Source: Nigerium massiliense (GTDB lineage Bacteria; Actinomycetota; Actinomycetes; Propionibacteriales; Propionibacteriaceae). Taken from it: a DNA stretch of 64,000 bases. Made by a program: the position numbers and the translations under genes. The stretch is from NCBI RefSeq assembly GCF_000826085.1, contig NZ_CCYM01000002.1, forward strand, positions 496,001 to 560,000, read 5' to 3'. Shown here piece after piece: positions 21,159 through 29,698 of the stretch; position 1 is the stretch's first letter; each line of letters opens with the position of its first letter. The notes under the pieces are model-generated. The model worked only from the letters and a program-made list of their open reading frames with translations. It was not told the DNA's origin and did no database searches.

Positions 21159-21988
21159 GACGCCTCCTCGGCTGGTCGGGCGGCCTCTTGTTCCTCGTGG
21201 CGAGGTTCGGCGACCTCGAAGGACGCGTAGCCGACGACCCGACGAAGGTCGCCCGCAGTGTCGCCGGAGTTGCAGGCGCCCAGCAGCTCGGGGCGAAGCC
21301 CGCGGCGGCGGCATGCCTCGAGGAGCCCGTTGAGCGGGGACGCCCCGCAGGCGCGGCGGTGGTCGATCGGGACGCCGAGGCTGAGCACCTGATCGATCGT
21401 GGCGGCGTCGGTTTCGCGGGCGTCGTCGTAGGGCAGGTAGTGGGACAGGTCGGTGCTGACGACGATCAGGGTCTCGGGACCGCCCCACAGCGCCTCCAGG
21501 ACGTCGGCGGTCAGCGCGGGCTCGGCGTCGCCGACGGCGAGCGGGACGAGCTCGAAGTCGCCGAGCACGGTCTGCAGGAACGGGACGTGGACTTCGAGGG
21601 AGTGCTCGTCGCGGTGGACGTCCGGGCGCCGCTCGACGCCGGGCAGGTCGTCGGCGGCCGCGCTGATCGGGACGTCCCCCAACGGCGTGCGGAACGTGCG
21701 CGCGCCGGGCGTCGCGAGGCCACGGGTGTAGACGCGGTGGCACGGACCGAGCAGGACGACGCGGGAGACCTCGTCGCGGCGCCGCTCGGCCCGGGCGTAG
21801 GCGAGCGCCGCGGTCGAACCCGAGTACACGTAGCCGGCGTGCGGGGCGACGATCGCCTTCGGTGCGGGGGCGTCCGGCCGGACGTCCGCGCGGGCGGCGT
21901 CCAGGAAGTCGAGGATCATCGGGGCGAGGACGCGCGGGTCAGCCGGGTAGAACGTCCCGGCGACAGCGGGTTGGCGGACGGTTCCCAT
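21155..21988 (-). CDS. amrB: AmmeMemoRadiSam system protein B (Memo family)
   Basis: 277 residues of the Memo-like fold, related to extradiol dioxygenases. The metal-type residues appear in APHAGYVYSG, GPCHRVYTRG, DEHSLEVHVPFLQ and STDLSHYLPYDDA, and the conserved Cys in RACGASP. Human MEMO1 homologues bind copper or iron; the bacterial activity is unproven. The start is ATG 21988 behind GGAGG; the in-frame GTG at 22000 overlaps that ribosome site. First gene of the trio. Confidence 0.95.
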   Translation of the reverse strand: MGTVRQPAVAGTFYPADPRVLAPMILDFLDAARADVRPDAPAPKAIVAPHAGYVYSGSTAALAYARAERRRDEVSRVVLLGPCHRVYTRGLATPGARTFRTPLGDVPISAAADDLPGVERRPDVHRDEHSLEVHVPFLQTVLGDFELVPLAVGDAEPALTADVLEALWGGPETLIVVSTDLSHYLPYDDARETDAATIDQVLSLGVPIDHRRACGASPLNGLLEACRRRGLRPELLGACNSGDTAGDLRRVVGYASFEVAEPRHEEQEAARPAEEAS

Positions 21989-22087
21989 CTCGACCTCCAC
22001 GATGCCGATTCGTTCCCCTCACCCTACGCGCCGCCCGGCCGCCCCGGGCCACCCCGCGGTGGGGGTCAGCCGGAGGGCCGCCCCACG

Positions 22088-24001
22088 TCAGCCCCTTACG
22101 GCGGTGAGGAAGTCGCGCATCAGCGGTCCTGCGGTCTTGGCGCCGCTGGTGCCGTCCTCGACGAACACGGCGACGGCGAGGTCGCCCTGGAGGGCGATGA
22201 CCCACGCGTGGAACCGGACCGGCGCGGCCCCGTAGCTGGCGGTCCCGGTCTTGGCGAACACCTGGCCGCCCGGCAGACCGCGCAGGACGCCGGCGCCGCC
22301 CTCGGTGACGGTCGCCGCCATCAACTGCTTGAGCTGGGCCCGCTCGGCCGCGGTCAGCGGAGCCGCAGGCGCGGGGGCGGAGGCGGGCGCGCGTCCAGCG
22401 AGCAGGACGGGACGAACCCGCTGTCCCTTCTCGATGGACGCCGCGACCGTCGCCATGCCCAACGGCGACGCCAGCACCTTGCCCTGCCCGATCATGGACG
22501 CCGCGTGCTCGACGCTCGGCGCCTGCTCGGGCACCTCCCCGAGGAAGCCGGGCAGGCCGAGGTCGGGGGCGATGTCGAGGCCCAGCGCGTCCCCGGCTTG
22601 ACGCAGCTGCGCCTGACCGACGCGGCCGCGGTCGCCGATGAACGCGGTGTTGCAGGAGTGGGCGAACGCCGTCGTCAGCGGCACCTGGCCCAGCGCCGAG
22701 GCCGGGTAGCCCTGGAAGTTGTCGAAGCGCATGCCGCCCACCAAGATCGCCGGGGCACACGTCACCGTGGACGCCGGCGTGCGTCCCGCGCGCAGCATGC
22801 CGAGCCCGCTGACCGTCTTGAACGTCGAACCCGGCGCGTACCGCCCCAGGGTCGCGGTCGAGTAGCCGTTCGATCCCGGCCCCGATGCCGCCGCCAGGAC
22901 GTGACCGTCGCTCGGCCGGATCGCGACGATGGCGCTGGCCGGCTTCACCGGGGCAAGGACGCGCTCGGCCTGGCTCTGCAGCCGGGCGTCCAAGGTGAGG
23001 GTCAGGTCGGCGCCGTCGGCGGCCGGGATCGCGTACAGCTCGCGTCCCGTGGCCGGATCGGAGCGCAACACGGCCTGGATCTCGTAGCCGGCCCGCCCGC
23101 GCAGCGTGGCGTCGTAGCGCCCCTGCAGGCCGGTCAACCCGGCGAGTTCTCCGGGCCTGATGGCGCCCTTGCTGTTCGCGACGGCCGCCGCGTCCGCCTC
23201 GCCGACGACGCCGAGCAGGGGCCGGGCGAACGACGAGCTGATGGCCAGCGGGCGCACCGTGTCGATCGGGCGCACGCCGTCGATCGCGGACGCCCTGTCG
23301 GCCTGCTCCTTCTGGGTCGGGTCGTTGTCGCGCAGGACGGCCGCCTCGAGGTACGCCTTCGGCCCGGCCTTCTGCACGCGCGCGGCGTACGCGGCCGGGT
23401 CGATGCCGACGACCTGCGCCAATGCCCGCGCGGACGCGACCGCCGTCGCGGCGTCCACCAGCGTCTTGTCGATGCCGACCCGGGTTGCCGGCTGGTTGGA
23501 CGCCAACCGGACGCCCCCGGCGCCCAGGATCTCGCCGCGGGTCGGCTGCAGCCGGCGTCCGCGCAGGCGCTCGTGGTCGCCGAGGCCGGGAGCGACGAGT
23601 TCGGGCGTCCAGGACGCCTTCCAGGCGTCGCCCGTCTTCGTCAGCTGAAGGGTGGTGTCGTACGCCCACGCGGGCGAGCCCGCCAGCACGGGCCAGGAGT
23701 AGTGGAGCCGGGCGACCGCGCTGTTCTTGTCCGACCCGATGGCGACCTCGCCCAGCGTGACCTGGGGGTCGACGGCGATGCCGCGGGTGATCTCGGTGAA
23801 CTCGGCGGCGGGGTCGACGCCGACGGTGCGGTGGAAGTCGTCGTCGTTCAGGGCGCGCGCGGCGATCTCGGCGGCGACGTCTCCGGCTTTCGCCCGAGCC
23901 TGCTGCTCCGAGAGGAAGCCACGCCCGAGCGCCACGCCGACACCCGCGACGATCCCCGCGATCACCAGGACCGCGACGAGGATCTTCCACGAACGCGACA
24001 T
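22088..24001 (-). CDS. Class B penicillin-binding protein (transpeptidase) with NTF2-like N-domain
   Basis: 637 residues. One N-terminal membrane anchor (about 5-28, WKILVAVLVIAGIVAGVGVAL), an NTF2-like MecA-type domain (about 30-150), a PBP dimerisation region (RGEILGAGGVRLA) and a transpeptidase domain. The active-site triad motifs are SxxK in APGSTFKTVSG (near residue 390), SxN in AHSCNTAF and KTG in FAKTGTAS. Such proteins cross-link peptidoglycan outside the membrane; this subgroup is linked to low beta-lactam affinity in some species. ATG 24001 is the start; the frame remains open far upstream but antisense to the beta-propeller gene. It is divergent from that gene across 108 bp. Confidence 0.93.
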   Translation of the reverse strand: MSRSWKILVAVLVIAGIVAGVGVALGRGFLSEQQARAKAGDVAAEIAARALNDDDFHRTVGVDPAAEFTEITRGIAVDPQVTLGEVAIGSDKNSAVARLHYSWPVLAGSPAWAYDTTLQLTKTGDAWKASWTPELVAPGLGDHERLRGRRLQPTRGEILGAGGVRLASNQPATRVGIDKTLVDAATAVASARALAQVVGIDPAAYAARVQKAGPKAYLEAAVLRDNDPTQKEQADRASAIDGVRPIDTVRPLAISSSFARPLLGVVGEADAAAVANSKGAIRPGELAGLTGLQGRYDATLRGRAGYEIQAVLRSDPATGRELYAIPAADGADLTLTLDARLQSQAERVLAPVKPASAIVAIRPSDGHVLAAASGPGSNGYSTATLGRYAPGSTFKTVSGLGMLRAGRTPASTVTCAPAILVGGMRFDNFQGYPASALGQVPLTTAFAHSCNTAFIGDRGRVGQAQLRQAGDALGLDIAPDLGLPGFLGEVPEQAPSVEHAASMIGQGKVLASPLGMATVAASIEKGQRVRPVLLAGRAPASAPAPAAPLTAAERAQLKQLMAATVTEGGAGVLRGLPGGQVFAKTGTASYGAAPVRFHAWVIALQGDLAVAVFVEDGTSGAKTAGPLMRDFLTAVRG

Positions 24002-24109
24002 GTGTCCTATGACACCACGTCCCGGCGTGGGACACCCGTCGGTTCGAGCAATGTCGGCCGGGACGGGCATGATGGGGCAACGCTGCACAGGACGAGGAAG
24101 GGGTGAACG

Positions 24110-25564
24110 ATGGCGAACCCCGCTGGCGCGCGTCCGAAGGAGCCCGAATCGGAGGGCTTGGGCAACGCGCACGGCGACGGCCCGCGCCCCGGGTTCGCGC
24201 GAGGCACGAACCCGCCCGGAGCCGCCGGGCCATCGGCCGCCGTGCCGCCCATCGCTCCCCCGCCGGCGGCGTCCGGGCGTCCGCCGCGTCGGCGTCGTCG
24301 CCGCCCGTCGCCGAAGCTGATCGCCCTCGTCCTCGCTGTGCTGCTCGTGGCGCTGGCCCTCGTCGCCGCGCTGATCGTCGTCAAGCCGTGGGACCGCCCG
24401 GCCCCGGGGTCGCAGCCCGCGTTGCCCGACCTGCCCGCGGCCCCGAAGGCCGCCTGGACCGCCGAGATCGGCGAGGGCGTCGTCCCCCAGGCGGTGCTCG
24501 ACCCGGGCCGCGACGATCCCGCGCGCAAAGACCGGCTGCTGCTGGATACCCTCGCCGGCGACGGCCGCCTGACCGCGCTCAACACCGCCGACGGCACGGT
24601 CGCCTGGCGCTCGCCGCAGCTCTACGACGCGCGGTGCGTCCTCGGCCACGCCGGAATCGTCGCGTGCCTCGCGGACACCACCGTCCACCTCTTCGACCTG
24701 CGCGACGGGCACCCCACCGGCACCTTCGAGGTCGCCGGCACCGTGGCCGACCTGGCCGGCACCCCGGACGGCCTGCTCGTCCTCGACTACGACTCTGCGA
24801 AGGCCAGCCCGATCGCGCTGCGGCAGTACTCGTGGACGGGCGTCCAGGGCTGGACGCGCGAGATCGCCCCGGGCGGGGACTACCTCGGCACCCCGGAGGG
24901 TCCACGGCTCCACGTCGACGGCGACCGCGCGGTGGTCACCGCCCAAGGCGCCGCCGGCGCCGACGACGCCCGCGGGCAGGTCGTCCGGGTGAGCGACGGC
25001 GTCCCTGTCACCGACAAGCCGGGCGCCTACGGGTTCGCCGGCAACGGGCTGATCGCCCGTCTCACCCCCGAGCAGACCACCGAGTTGCTGTCGCGCGACG
25101 GACGTCCCCAGGGCGTCCTGCCCGGGACGCTGATCGACCTGACCGGCGACGCCGCCCCCGCCGACCGGCCGCTCTTCGTCCTCGGCGAGCAGGGCGTCTC
25201 TCGGGTCGACCAGCGCGGCACCGTGCTGTGGACGTCGACCGATGTGTCGCTGCCGGGGGTCGTGTGCGGCGACACGGTGCTGGAGGGGATGGACGGGCAC
25301 ATCACCGCCCTCGACTTCGCCACCGGCGTGCGTCGCTGGCAGGAGTCGACTACAATGTCCGATTCGGCACTCACCTGCAACGGGACGCGCGTCATCGCCA
25401 GCCCCGGCCCAGGTGGGCAGGACGTCGGCGGCAAGCCCGGCGCCGCGGCCTTCGACCTTGCGAGCGGACATCGCCTCTGGCAGGTGGACGGTCTCGCCGC
25501 GGTCTTCCCAACCACCGCGGGGCTGCTCAGTGCCGACCCGGGTCTCGTGACCCTGTACCGCTGA
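24110..25564 (+). CDS. Membrane-anchored PQQ-like beta-propeller protein
   Basis: 484 residues. A proline-rich cytoplasmic head (about 1-65) ends in a run of arginines, then one membrane helix (about 68-90, LIALVLAVLLVALALVAALIV) and an extracytoplasmic domain with repeated blades such as GRLTALNTADGTVAWRSPQLYD, GVSRVDQRGTVLWT and GHITALDFATGVRRWQ. These WD/PQQ-like repeats suggest a scaffold, not an enzyme. AAGGGG precedes ATG 24110. Divergence from the penicillin-binding protein suggests a cell-envelope role, by context only. Confidence 0.82.
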   Translation: MANPAGARPKEPESEGLGNAHGDGPRPGFARGTNPPGAAGPSAAVPPIAPPPAASGRPPRRRRRRPSPKLIALVLAVLLVALALVAALIVVKPWDRPAPGSQPALPDLPAAPKAAWTAEIGEGVVPQAVLDPGRDDPARKDRLLLDTLAGDGRLTALNTADGTVAWRSPQLYDARCVLGHAGIVACLADTTVHLFDLRDGHPTGTFEVAGTVADLAGTPDGLLVLDYDSAKASPIALRQYSWTGVQGWTREIAPGGDYLGTPEGPRLHVDGDRAVVTAQGAAGADDARGQVVRVSDGVPVTDKPGAYGFAGNGLIARLTPEQTTELLSRDGRPQGVLPGTLIDLTGDAAPADRPLFVLGEQGVSRVDQRGTVLWTSTDVSLPGVVCGDTVLEGMDGHITALDFATGVRRWQESTTMSDSALTCNGTRVIASPGPGGQDVGGKPGAAAFDLASGHRLWQVDGLAAVFPTTAGLLSADPGLVTLYR

Positions 25565-25635
25565 ACCACACGGGGAGCCGTCGCATCCTCACTGCCGCGC
25601 GACTACCCTGGACACCCCAACAAGGAGAACTACCC

Positions 25636-25851
25636 ATGAGCAAGTACGACCTCGACAAGGTCACCCTCGGCGAGTTGCTCGCCGACCCCAAGGTGGTGGC
25701 GATCGTCGACGAGTACGCCCCCGGCATCACCAAAAACCCCGCCGCCGCGATGGTGAAGGGCATGAAGGCGTCTTCGGCCATCCACATGGCCAGCGGGTTC
25801 GTCCCGGCCGAGACCGTGCAGAGCGTCTGCTCCCGCATCGAGAACCTCTGA
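25636..25851 (+). CDS. Small helical protein of unknown function
   Basis: 71 residues, ATG 25636 behind AAGGAGA (25622-25628). The sequence (LGELLADPKVVAIVDEYAPG, NPAAAMVKGMKASS, VCSRIENL) resembles a short helical module that also occurs at the C-terminus of various hydrolases, with a conserved Leu-Gly-Glu-Leu-Leu start. No catalytic motif. Six bases separate it from the TIM-barrel gene, so they are probably cotranscribed. Confidence 0.75.
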   Translation: MSKYDLDKVTLGELLADPKVVAIVDEYAPGITKNPAAAMVKGMKASSAIHMASGFVPAETVQSVCSRIENL

Positions 25852-25856
25852 GTTCG

Positions 25857-26678
25857 GTGCGCTGGCGACTCAGCGGATTCGTCGACGAGGCTGCCCCCAC
25901 CCTTCGCGGTCAGGTCAGGCTGGCCCAGGCCGCCGACCTGGACGCGATCGAGCTCCGGCTCGCCCTGGGGCGTCCGGTGCTGCGCTGGGACGACCGGACG
26001 GTCGAGCGGGCCGCCTCGCTCGTCGCCGCCGCCGGGCTCGGAGTCTCGTGCGTGGCGACGGGGCTGGGCAAGCAGGAGCCCGGGCTGACCCCGCGCGCCA
26101 TGCTCGACGACTTCCAGCGCGCCTGCGATGTGGCCCACAAGGTCGGCTGCCGCAACATCCGCGCGTTCTCGTTCCGTGTTCCGGAGGGAACCGAGGATCG
26201 GTACGCCCCGCTGGTCACCGACCGGCTCGGGGAGTTGACGACGCTCAGCGAGGGCGCCGACGTCGTCCTCTTGCTGGAGAACGAGAAGGGCACCGTCGGT
26301 TCGTCGCCCGAGCGCTGCGCGGCGATCGCGAGCGACATCTCGTCGGAGCGTTTCCGGTTGATCTTCGATCCGGCGAACTTCGTCCAGTGCGGCCACCGTC
26401 CCGCGACGGACGCCTACCCGCTGCTGCGGCCGTGGGTCGCCGCCCTGCACGTGAAGGACGCCGACGCGCACACCGGACGCGTCGTCCCCGCCGGCCAGGG
26501 CGACGGCCAGTTGCCCGAACTCATCGCCGCGCTGAAGGCGGACGGCTTCGACGGCACGGCGTCCATCGAGCCACACCTGGGGCTGGGCGGGCGCGGCGGT
26601 CCGTCGTCGCCGAGCCGCTGGCGCGAGGCCGCCAACGCCTTCCGCGCGCTGGTGAACAACGCCGGACTCGACGCCTGA
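25857..26678 (+). CDS. Xylose-isomerase-like TIM-barrel sugar isomerase/epimerase
   Basis: 273 residues of the AP-endonuclease-2/sugar phosphate isomerase superfamily. Candidate metal ligands are Glu in LLLENEKGT, Asp in LIFDPANFVQ, His in ALHVKDAD and Glu in ASIEPHLG, the usual E-D-H-E arrangement. Substrate cannot be assigned. Start GTG 25857 has no clear ribosome site and may depend on read-through from the small gene 6 nt upstream. The stop codon is part of a shared hairpin with the facing DUF5134 gene. Confidence 0.85.
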   Translation: MRWRLSGFVDEAAPTLRGQVRLAQAADLDAIELRLALGRPVLRWDDRTVERAASLVAAAGLGVSCVATGLGKQEPGLTPRAMLDDFQRACDVAHKVGCRNIRAFSFRVPEGTEDRYAPLVTDRLGELTTLSEGADVVLLLENEKGTVGSSPERCAAIASDISSERFRLIFDPANFVQCGHRPATDAYPLLRPWVAALHVKDADAHTGRVVPAGQGDGQLPELIAALKADGFDGTASIEPHLGLGGRGGPSSPSRWREAANAFRALVNNAGLDA

Positions 26679-26696
26679 CGCCGACAACGGCGTCAG
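26675..26696. terminator. Compact bidirectional hairpin containing both stop codons
   Basis: CTGACGCCG (26675-26683) pairs with CGGCGTCAG (26688-26696) around ACAA. The stop codons of both convergent genes lie inside the stem arms (TGA 26676-26678; complement of TCA 26693-26695). Confidence 0.6.
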
Positions 26697-27511
26697 AACG
26701 ACAGCAGCCCCATGAACGGGAGCAGCGGGGTCAGCAACCCGGTGCTCATCCAGAACATGCCGAAGCTCATCGCGAAGCCGGCCAGTCGCGCCAGCCGGGC
26801 CCGGGTCACGCTGCCGGGCGCCGGGGCGCAGCCGTTCTCACCGGCGACGTGCTCGTTGAGCAGGCCGTCGGGTTCCGCTGCGGCCTGCGGCGCCGCCACC
26901 ACCCGTTCCTCCAGCAGCAGGCCCCCGGGCGAGGACGTCCGCGGCGCGGGAGGGGTCTCGGGGTCGTTCGACACAGCGAACGCGGACGCCGGGCGCAGCG
27001 CCGTCCGCAGGTCGGCGATCGCCGCCCACAGCAGGTAGACCATGAAGGGCACGCCGACGATCGCGGTGATCATCGGGGTGCCGAGACCGCCCGCCATCGA
27101 ACCATGGCCCATCGAGCCGCCCATGCCGTGACCGCGGGCGGCGTGCATCGCCGCCATCCCGCCCAGGTGCCAGACCATCGCGCCGAACATCGCGGCGTGT
27201 CCGGCGAAGTGGCGACCCGCCCGCCCACTGCGGCCGGCGAACGCCTGAAGGGCGAGCACGAGGAACCACACCGTCCCGGCCACGAACAACCCGATCAGGG
27301 CGGGCATACCCACGACGCCCGCCAGCGGAACCCACGTCACCGGCGCGATCATCGCCAGCATCACCACCGACATCAGCAGGTGAAGCACGTTCGAGATGCG
27401 CTGCCTCCCGGTCTGGGGACGGGTCGACTCATACGCCGACCAGGCGGCGGTGAACGCGAACAGCAGGAGCAGGCCGACGAACTTCACCGGCGTGTCCGAG
27501 AAGATGAACAT
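26693..27511 (-). CDS. DUF5134 domain membrane protein with Met/His-rich segment
   Basis: 272 residues with about six to seven membrane segments. DUF5134 is an actinobacterial family of unknown function. Residues about 108-140 are rich in Met and His (MVWHLGGMAAMH, GHGMGGSMGHGSMA), a composition seen in copper-handling proteins; that is only a hint. Start ATG 27511 follows AAGGAAAG. The frame stays open upstream to 27979 across the repeat block, but that part is not protein-like. Its 5' region contains the GGCAGCG repeats. Confidence 0.83.
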   Translation of the reverse strand: MFIFSDTPVKFVGLLLLFAFTAAWSAYESTRPQTGRQRISNVLHLLMSVVMLAMIAPVTWVPLAGVVGMPALIGLFVAGTVWFLVLALQAFAGRSGRAGRHFAGHAAMFGAMVWHLGGMAAMHAARGHGMGGSMGHGSMAGGLGTPMITAIVGVPFMVYLLWAAIADLRTALRPASAFAVSNDPETPPAPRTSSPGGLLLEERVVAAPQAAAEPDGLLNEHVAGENGCAPAPGSVTRARLARLAGFAMSFGMFWMSTGLLTPLLPFMGLLSF

Positions 27512-27668
27512 GGCTTTCCTTGCTTGACGGGATCCGGGAGACAGTCGTGACGGTGTCCAGGGGACAGGCGGCCACACGCCGAAGCGAAAGCACGCCCACG
27601 CCGGATTCTCGCACCACATCACCTTGTCGCGCTCGATGAGGTCGCGGCGCCGCCCCGCGATGCGGGAA

Positions 27669-27973
27669 GGCAGCGTGCCCGCAGGGCCGATCTGCGCGGA
27701 TGGCAGCGTGCCCGCAAGGCCCATCTGCGCGGATGGCAGCGTGCCCGCAAGGCCCATCTGCGCGGATGGCAGCGTGCCCGCAAGGCCCATCTGCGCGGAT
27801 GGCAGCGTGCCCGCAAGGCCCATCTGCGGATGGCAGCGTGCGGGCGAGTCACTCTGCGCGGGGGCAGCGTGACCGCAAACCCAATCTTCGCGTCGGCAGC
27901 GCGATCGCCCCCAACCCGCGCGCCCGACGGAGGGGCGGGGGTTGCCGACGCGACTGTCCGCGCGTTGGCAGCG
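27669..27973. repeat. Nine-copy GGCAGCG-centred direct repeat block
   Basis: The core GGCAGCG begins at 27669, 27702, 27735, 27768, 27801, 27832, 27863, 27895 and 27967. The first five are spaced exactly 33 bp, with the unit (GGATGGCAGCGTGCCCGCAA plus GGCCCATCTGCGC) nearly identical; later copies are spaced 31-32 bp and diverge. There are no unique spacers, so it is not a CRISPR array. Part of an 877-bp gene-free stretch (27512-28388). The bases 27512-27668 show nothing recognisable. Confidence 0.85.
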
Positions 27974-28099
27974 AAGCATAACGGGATTATCCTGCCACTA
28001 GATTTCACCCCTCCAAGACCAAATGGCCGTGACAAGGGGTGATAGGAGCGATCAGCTTCGGGCCGACCAGCGATTGGCAGGATAATCCCGTTATGCTTC
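27973..28099. repeat. 127-bp element with 25-bp perfect inverted terminal repeats
   Basis: Bases 27973-27997 (GAAGCATAACGGGATTATCC plus TGCCA) are the exact reverse complement of 28075-28099. Inside, TCACCCCT (28005-28012) and AGGGGTGA (28035-28042) form a second inverted pair. The left end joins the last GGCAGCG repeat. No target-site duplication was found. It could be a MITE-like element or a structured transcript region. Confidence 0.8.
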
Positions 28100-28388
28100 T
28101 CGCTCGTTCCCTCCCGGCGCGAACCGGGCGAGCCCGGGACAGCACGATCAACGAGCCAGGGTTGCGGAACGCTCGAGGTTCGCTCATCGCCCTTCGCGAC
28201 CGTTCCGCGCGAACCTGGGCGGCGCGTCGGCACGCTGGGGACTCATCGTCACTGAGCTCTCCCGTCCCTGCGATCACCCCTGCGCCCCATCGCTGCACGG
28301 GCAACCACCCGGTGGCGCCTCGCCCCATCGCCTGAGAACATCGTGCCGTAGCGGTGAATCGCGACGAATGATGCAGGGGGAATGCGAC
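28100..28388. other. Intergenic region before ctlX
   Basis: Between the inverted-repeat element and the amidinohydrolase start. A short frame at 28039-28335 crosses the element and has no ribosome site or recognisable protein, so I do not call it. No clear promoter was identified apart from the ribosome site AGGGGGAA at 28375-28382. Confidence 0.4.
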
Positions 28389-29369
28389 ATGAAGCTCAAT
28401 CATCAAGCACCGAACGCGGTCGTCATGGTGCGACCGCACTACTTCACTCCCAACCCCGAGACGGCGGCCGACAACGTGTTCCAACTGCCCCGCCCGGAGG
28501 TCACCGCGGACACCCTCGCAGCCCGCGCGCTGGCGGAGTTCGACGGGGCGGTCCGGCGGTTGATGGAGGCCGGCGTCCGCGTCCACGTCTTCGATGACCT
28601 GGGACGCGACACGCCCGACTCTGTGTTCCCGAACAACTGGGTCTCCACCCACCACGGGGGGCGCGTCGCGATCTACCCGATGGCCGCACCGAGCCGCCGG
28701 GGCGAGCGCCGCGCGGACATCATCGAGCTGCTCAAGCGCGAGTACCGCGTCCAGGAGGTCATCGACTACTCCGGGCTCGAGAACGATCGGCTGTTCCTCG
28801 AGGGCACGGGCGCGATGGTGCTCGATCACCTCGAGCGGGTGGCGTACGTGGGGGCGTCCAACCGCGCCGACCCGCTGATCCTCGAACGGTTCTGCACCAG
28901 CTTCGGCTACGAACCGATGGTGTTCGCCAACGTCGACCCGGCCGGCAAGCCGATCTACCACACCAACGTGATCATGAGCATCGCCACGGAGTTCGCGATC
29001 GTCTGCACCGAGGTGATGTCGGACGCCCACCGCCGCGACGAGATCATCGCCCGGCTGCGCGACTCCGGGCGCGACATCATCGACATCTCTTGGGACCAGG
29101 TCAACGAGTTCGCCGGCAACGCTCTCGAGGTGTCCGGCACCGACCGTCGCTACCTGGCGCTGTCCACGCGGGCGGCCGCGGCGTTCACCGACGACCAACG
29201 CGCCGCGATGGAGCGCAGCGCCGAGCTGCTCCCCCTCCCGGTGCCGACGATCGAGCTGTCCGGTGGGTCGGTGCGCTGCATGCTCGCCGGCGTCCACCTG
29301 TCCCGGCGCGGCGCCGGGGACCCGACCCCCGCCGACCTGTCGTCTGCACGCCCCGCCCCCGCAGCCTGA
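28389..29369 (+). CDS. ctlX: CtlX-type amidinohydrolase/amidinotransferase-fold protein
   Basis: 326 residues of the guanidino-group-modifying superfamily. Motifs include the start APNAVVMVRPHYFTPNPETA, DSVFPNNWVSTH, LEGTGAMVLDH, the catalytic His region YHTNVIMSI and the catalytic Cys region GGSVRCMLAGVHL. The length and motifs match the CtlX (citrulline/arginine-related hydrolase) family. Start ATG 28389 is placed by AGGGGG upstream; an ATG at 28368 would give seven extra residues but lacks a ribosome site. The exact substrate is inferred from family membership. Confidence 0.88.
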   Translation: MKLNHQAPNAVVMVRPHYFTPNPETAADNVFQLPRPEVTADTLAARALAEFDGAVRRLMEAGVRVHVFDDLGRDTPDSVFPNNWVSTHHGGRVAIYPMAAPSRRGERRADIIELLKREYRVQEVIDYSGLENDRLFLEGTGAMVLDHLERVAYVGASNRADPLILERFCTSFGYEPMVFANVDPAGKPIYHTNVIMSIATEFAIVCTEVMSDAHRRDEIIARLRDSGRDIIDISWDQVNEFAGNALEVSGTDRRYLALSTRAAAAFTDDQRAAMERSAELLPLPVPTIELSGGSVRCMLAGVHLSRRGAGDPTPADLSSARPAPAA

Positions 29370-29496
29370 CCCGGGCCGCCGTGGCGGACGGGCGGAGGGC
29401 GGGGTGTTCGCCCCTTCGATCTGGACGGCACTGCGAACCACGGGGGCCATGGCCCGAAACCGCCAGGTCGACGGACACAGACTCGGGCTGCCGAAG

Positions 29497-29580
29497 CGGA
29501 CGCCCGACCGCTCGTGTCGGACGCCCGACCGCGCATGCCGGACGCCCGCCAGCTCATCCCGGACGCATCACCGCGTCCTG
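29497..29580. repeat. Four imperfect 21-bp tandem repeats
   Basis: Units starting CGGACG at 29497, 29518, 29539 and 29560, the first three sharing CGGACGCCCG. They lie in the gene-free stretch between ctlX and the leader peptide (29370-29629). Confidence 0.7.
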
Positions 29581-29629
29581 CTGATGGACGCCCTCGGCGC
29601 CCTCGTCACGGGATGGTAACGTCTAGACC

Positions 29630-29698
29630 ATGTTCGCTAGGCAGCTGATCGTTCCCGCGTCGATGGACGCCGGTCGCTGCCTGTGTTGTTGTCGCTGA
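29630..29698 (+). CDS. Cysteine-rich leader peptide (22 codons), probable attenuator
   Basis: A short frame, ATG 29630 to TGA 29696-29698, starts MFARQLIVPAS and ends RCLCCCR. The terminal cysteine codons are TGC CTG TGT TGT TGT; TGT is otherwise rare in this GC-rich sequence. TAACGT (29617-29622) lies 7 nt before the ATG, consistent with a leaderless transcript. In mycobacteria and relatives, leaderless upstream frames rich in Cys codons control downstream sulfur genes by ribosome stalling when cysteine is scarce. Immediately after the stop, AGGCGACG (29701-29708) can pair with CGTCGCCT (29772-29779), a possible attenuator arm. The downstream operon is an amino-acid ABC transporter. Confidence 0.8.
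   Translation: MFARQLIVPASMDAGRCLCCCR

Noticed and set aside
22088..25471. Penicillin-binding protein extended to 1127 residues
   Set aside because: The additional N-terminal part lies antisense to the beta-propeller gene; ATG 24001 begins directly before a membrane anchor as expected.
27669..27973. CRISPR array
   Set aside because: The units are directly contiguous with no unique spacers, and no cas genes are nearby.
27624..27979. Frames with 11-residue repeats (such as ADGSVPARPIC) through the repeat block
   Set aside because: A 33-bp repeat stays open in several frames on both strands; no ribosome site or conserved protein features.
28039..28335. 98-codon frame across the inverted-repeat element
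   Set aside because: Starts inside the element, has no ribosome site, composition not protein-like.
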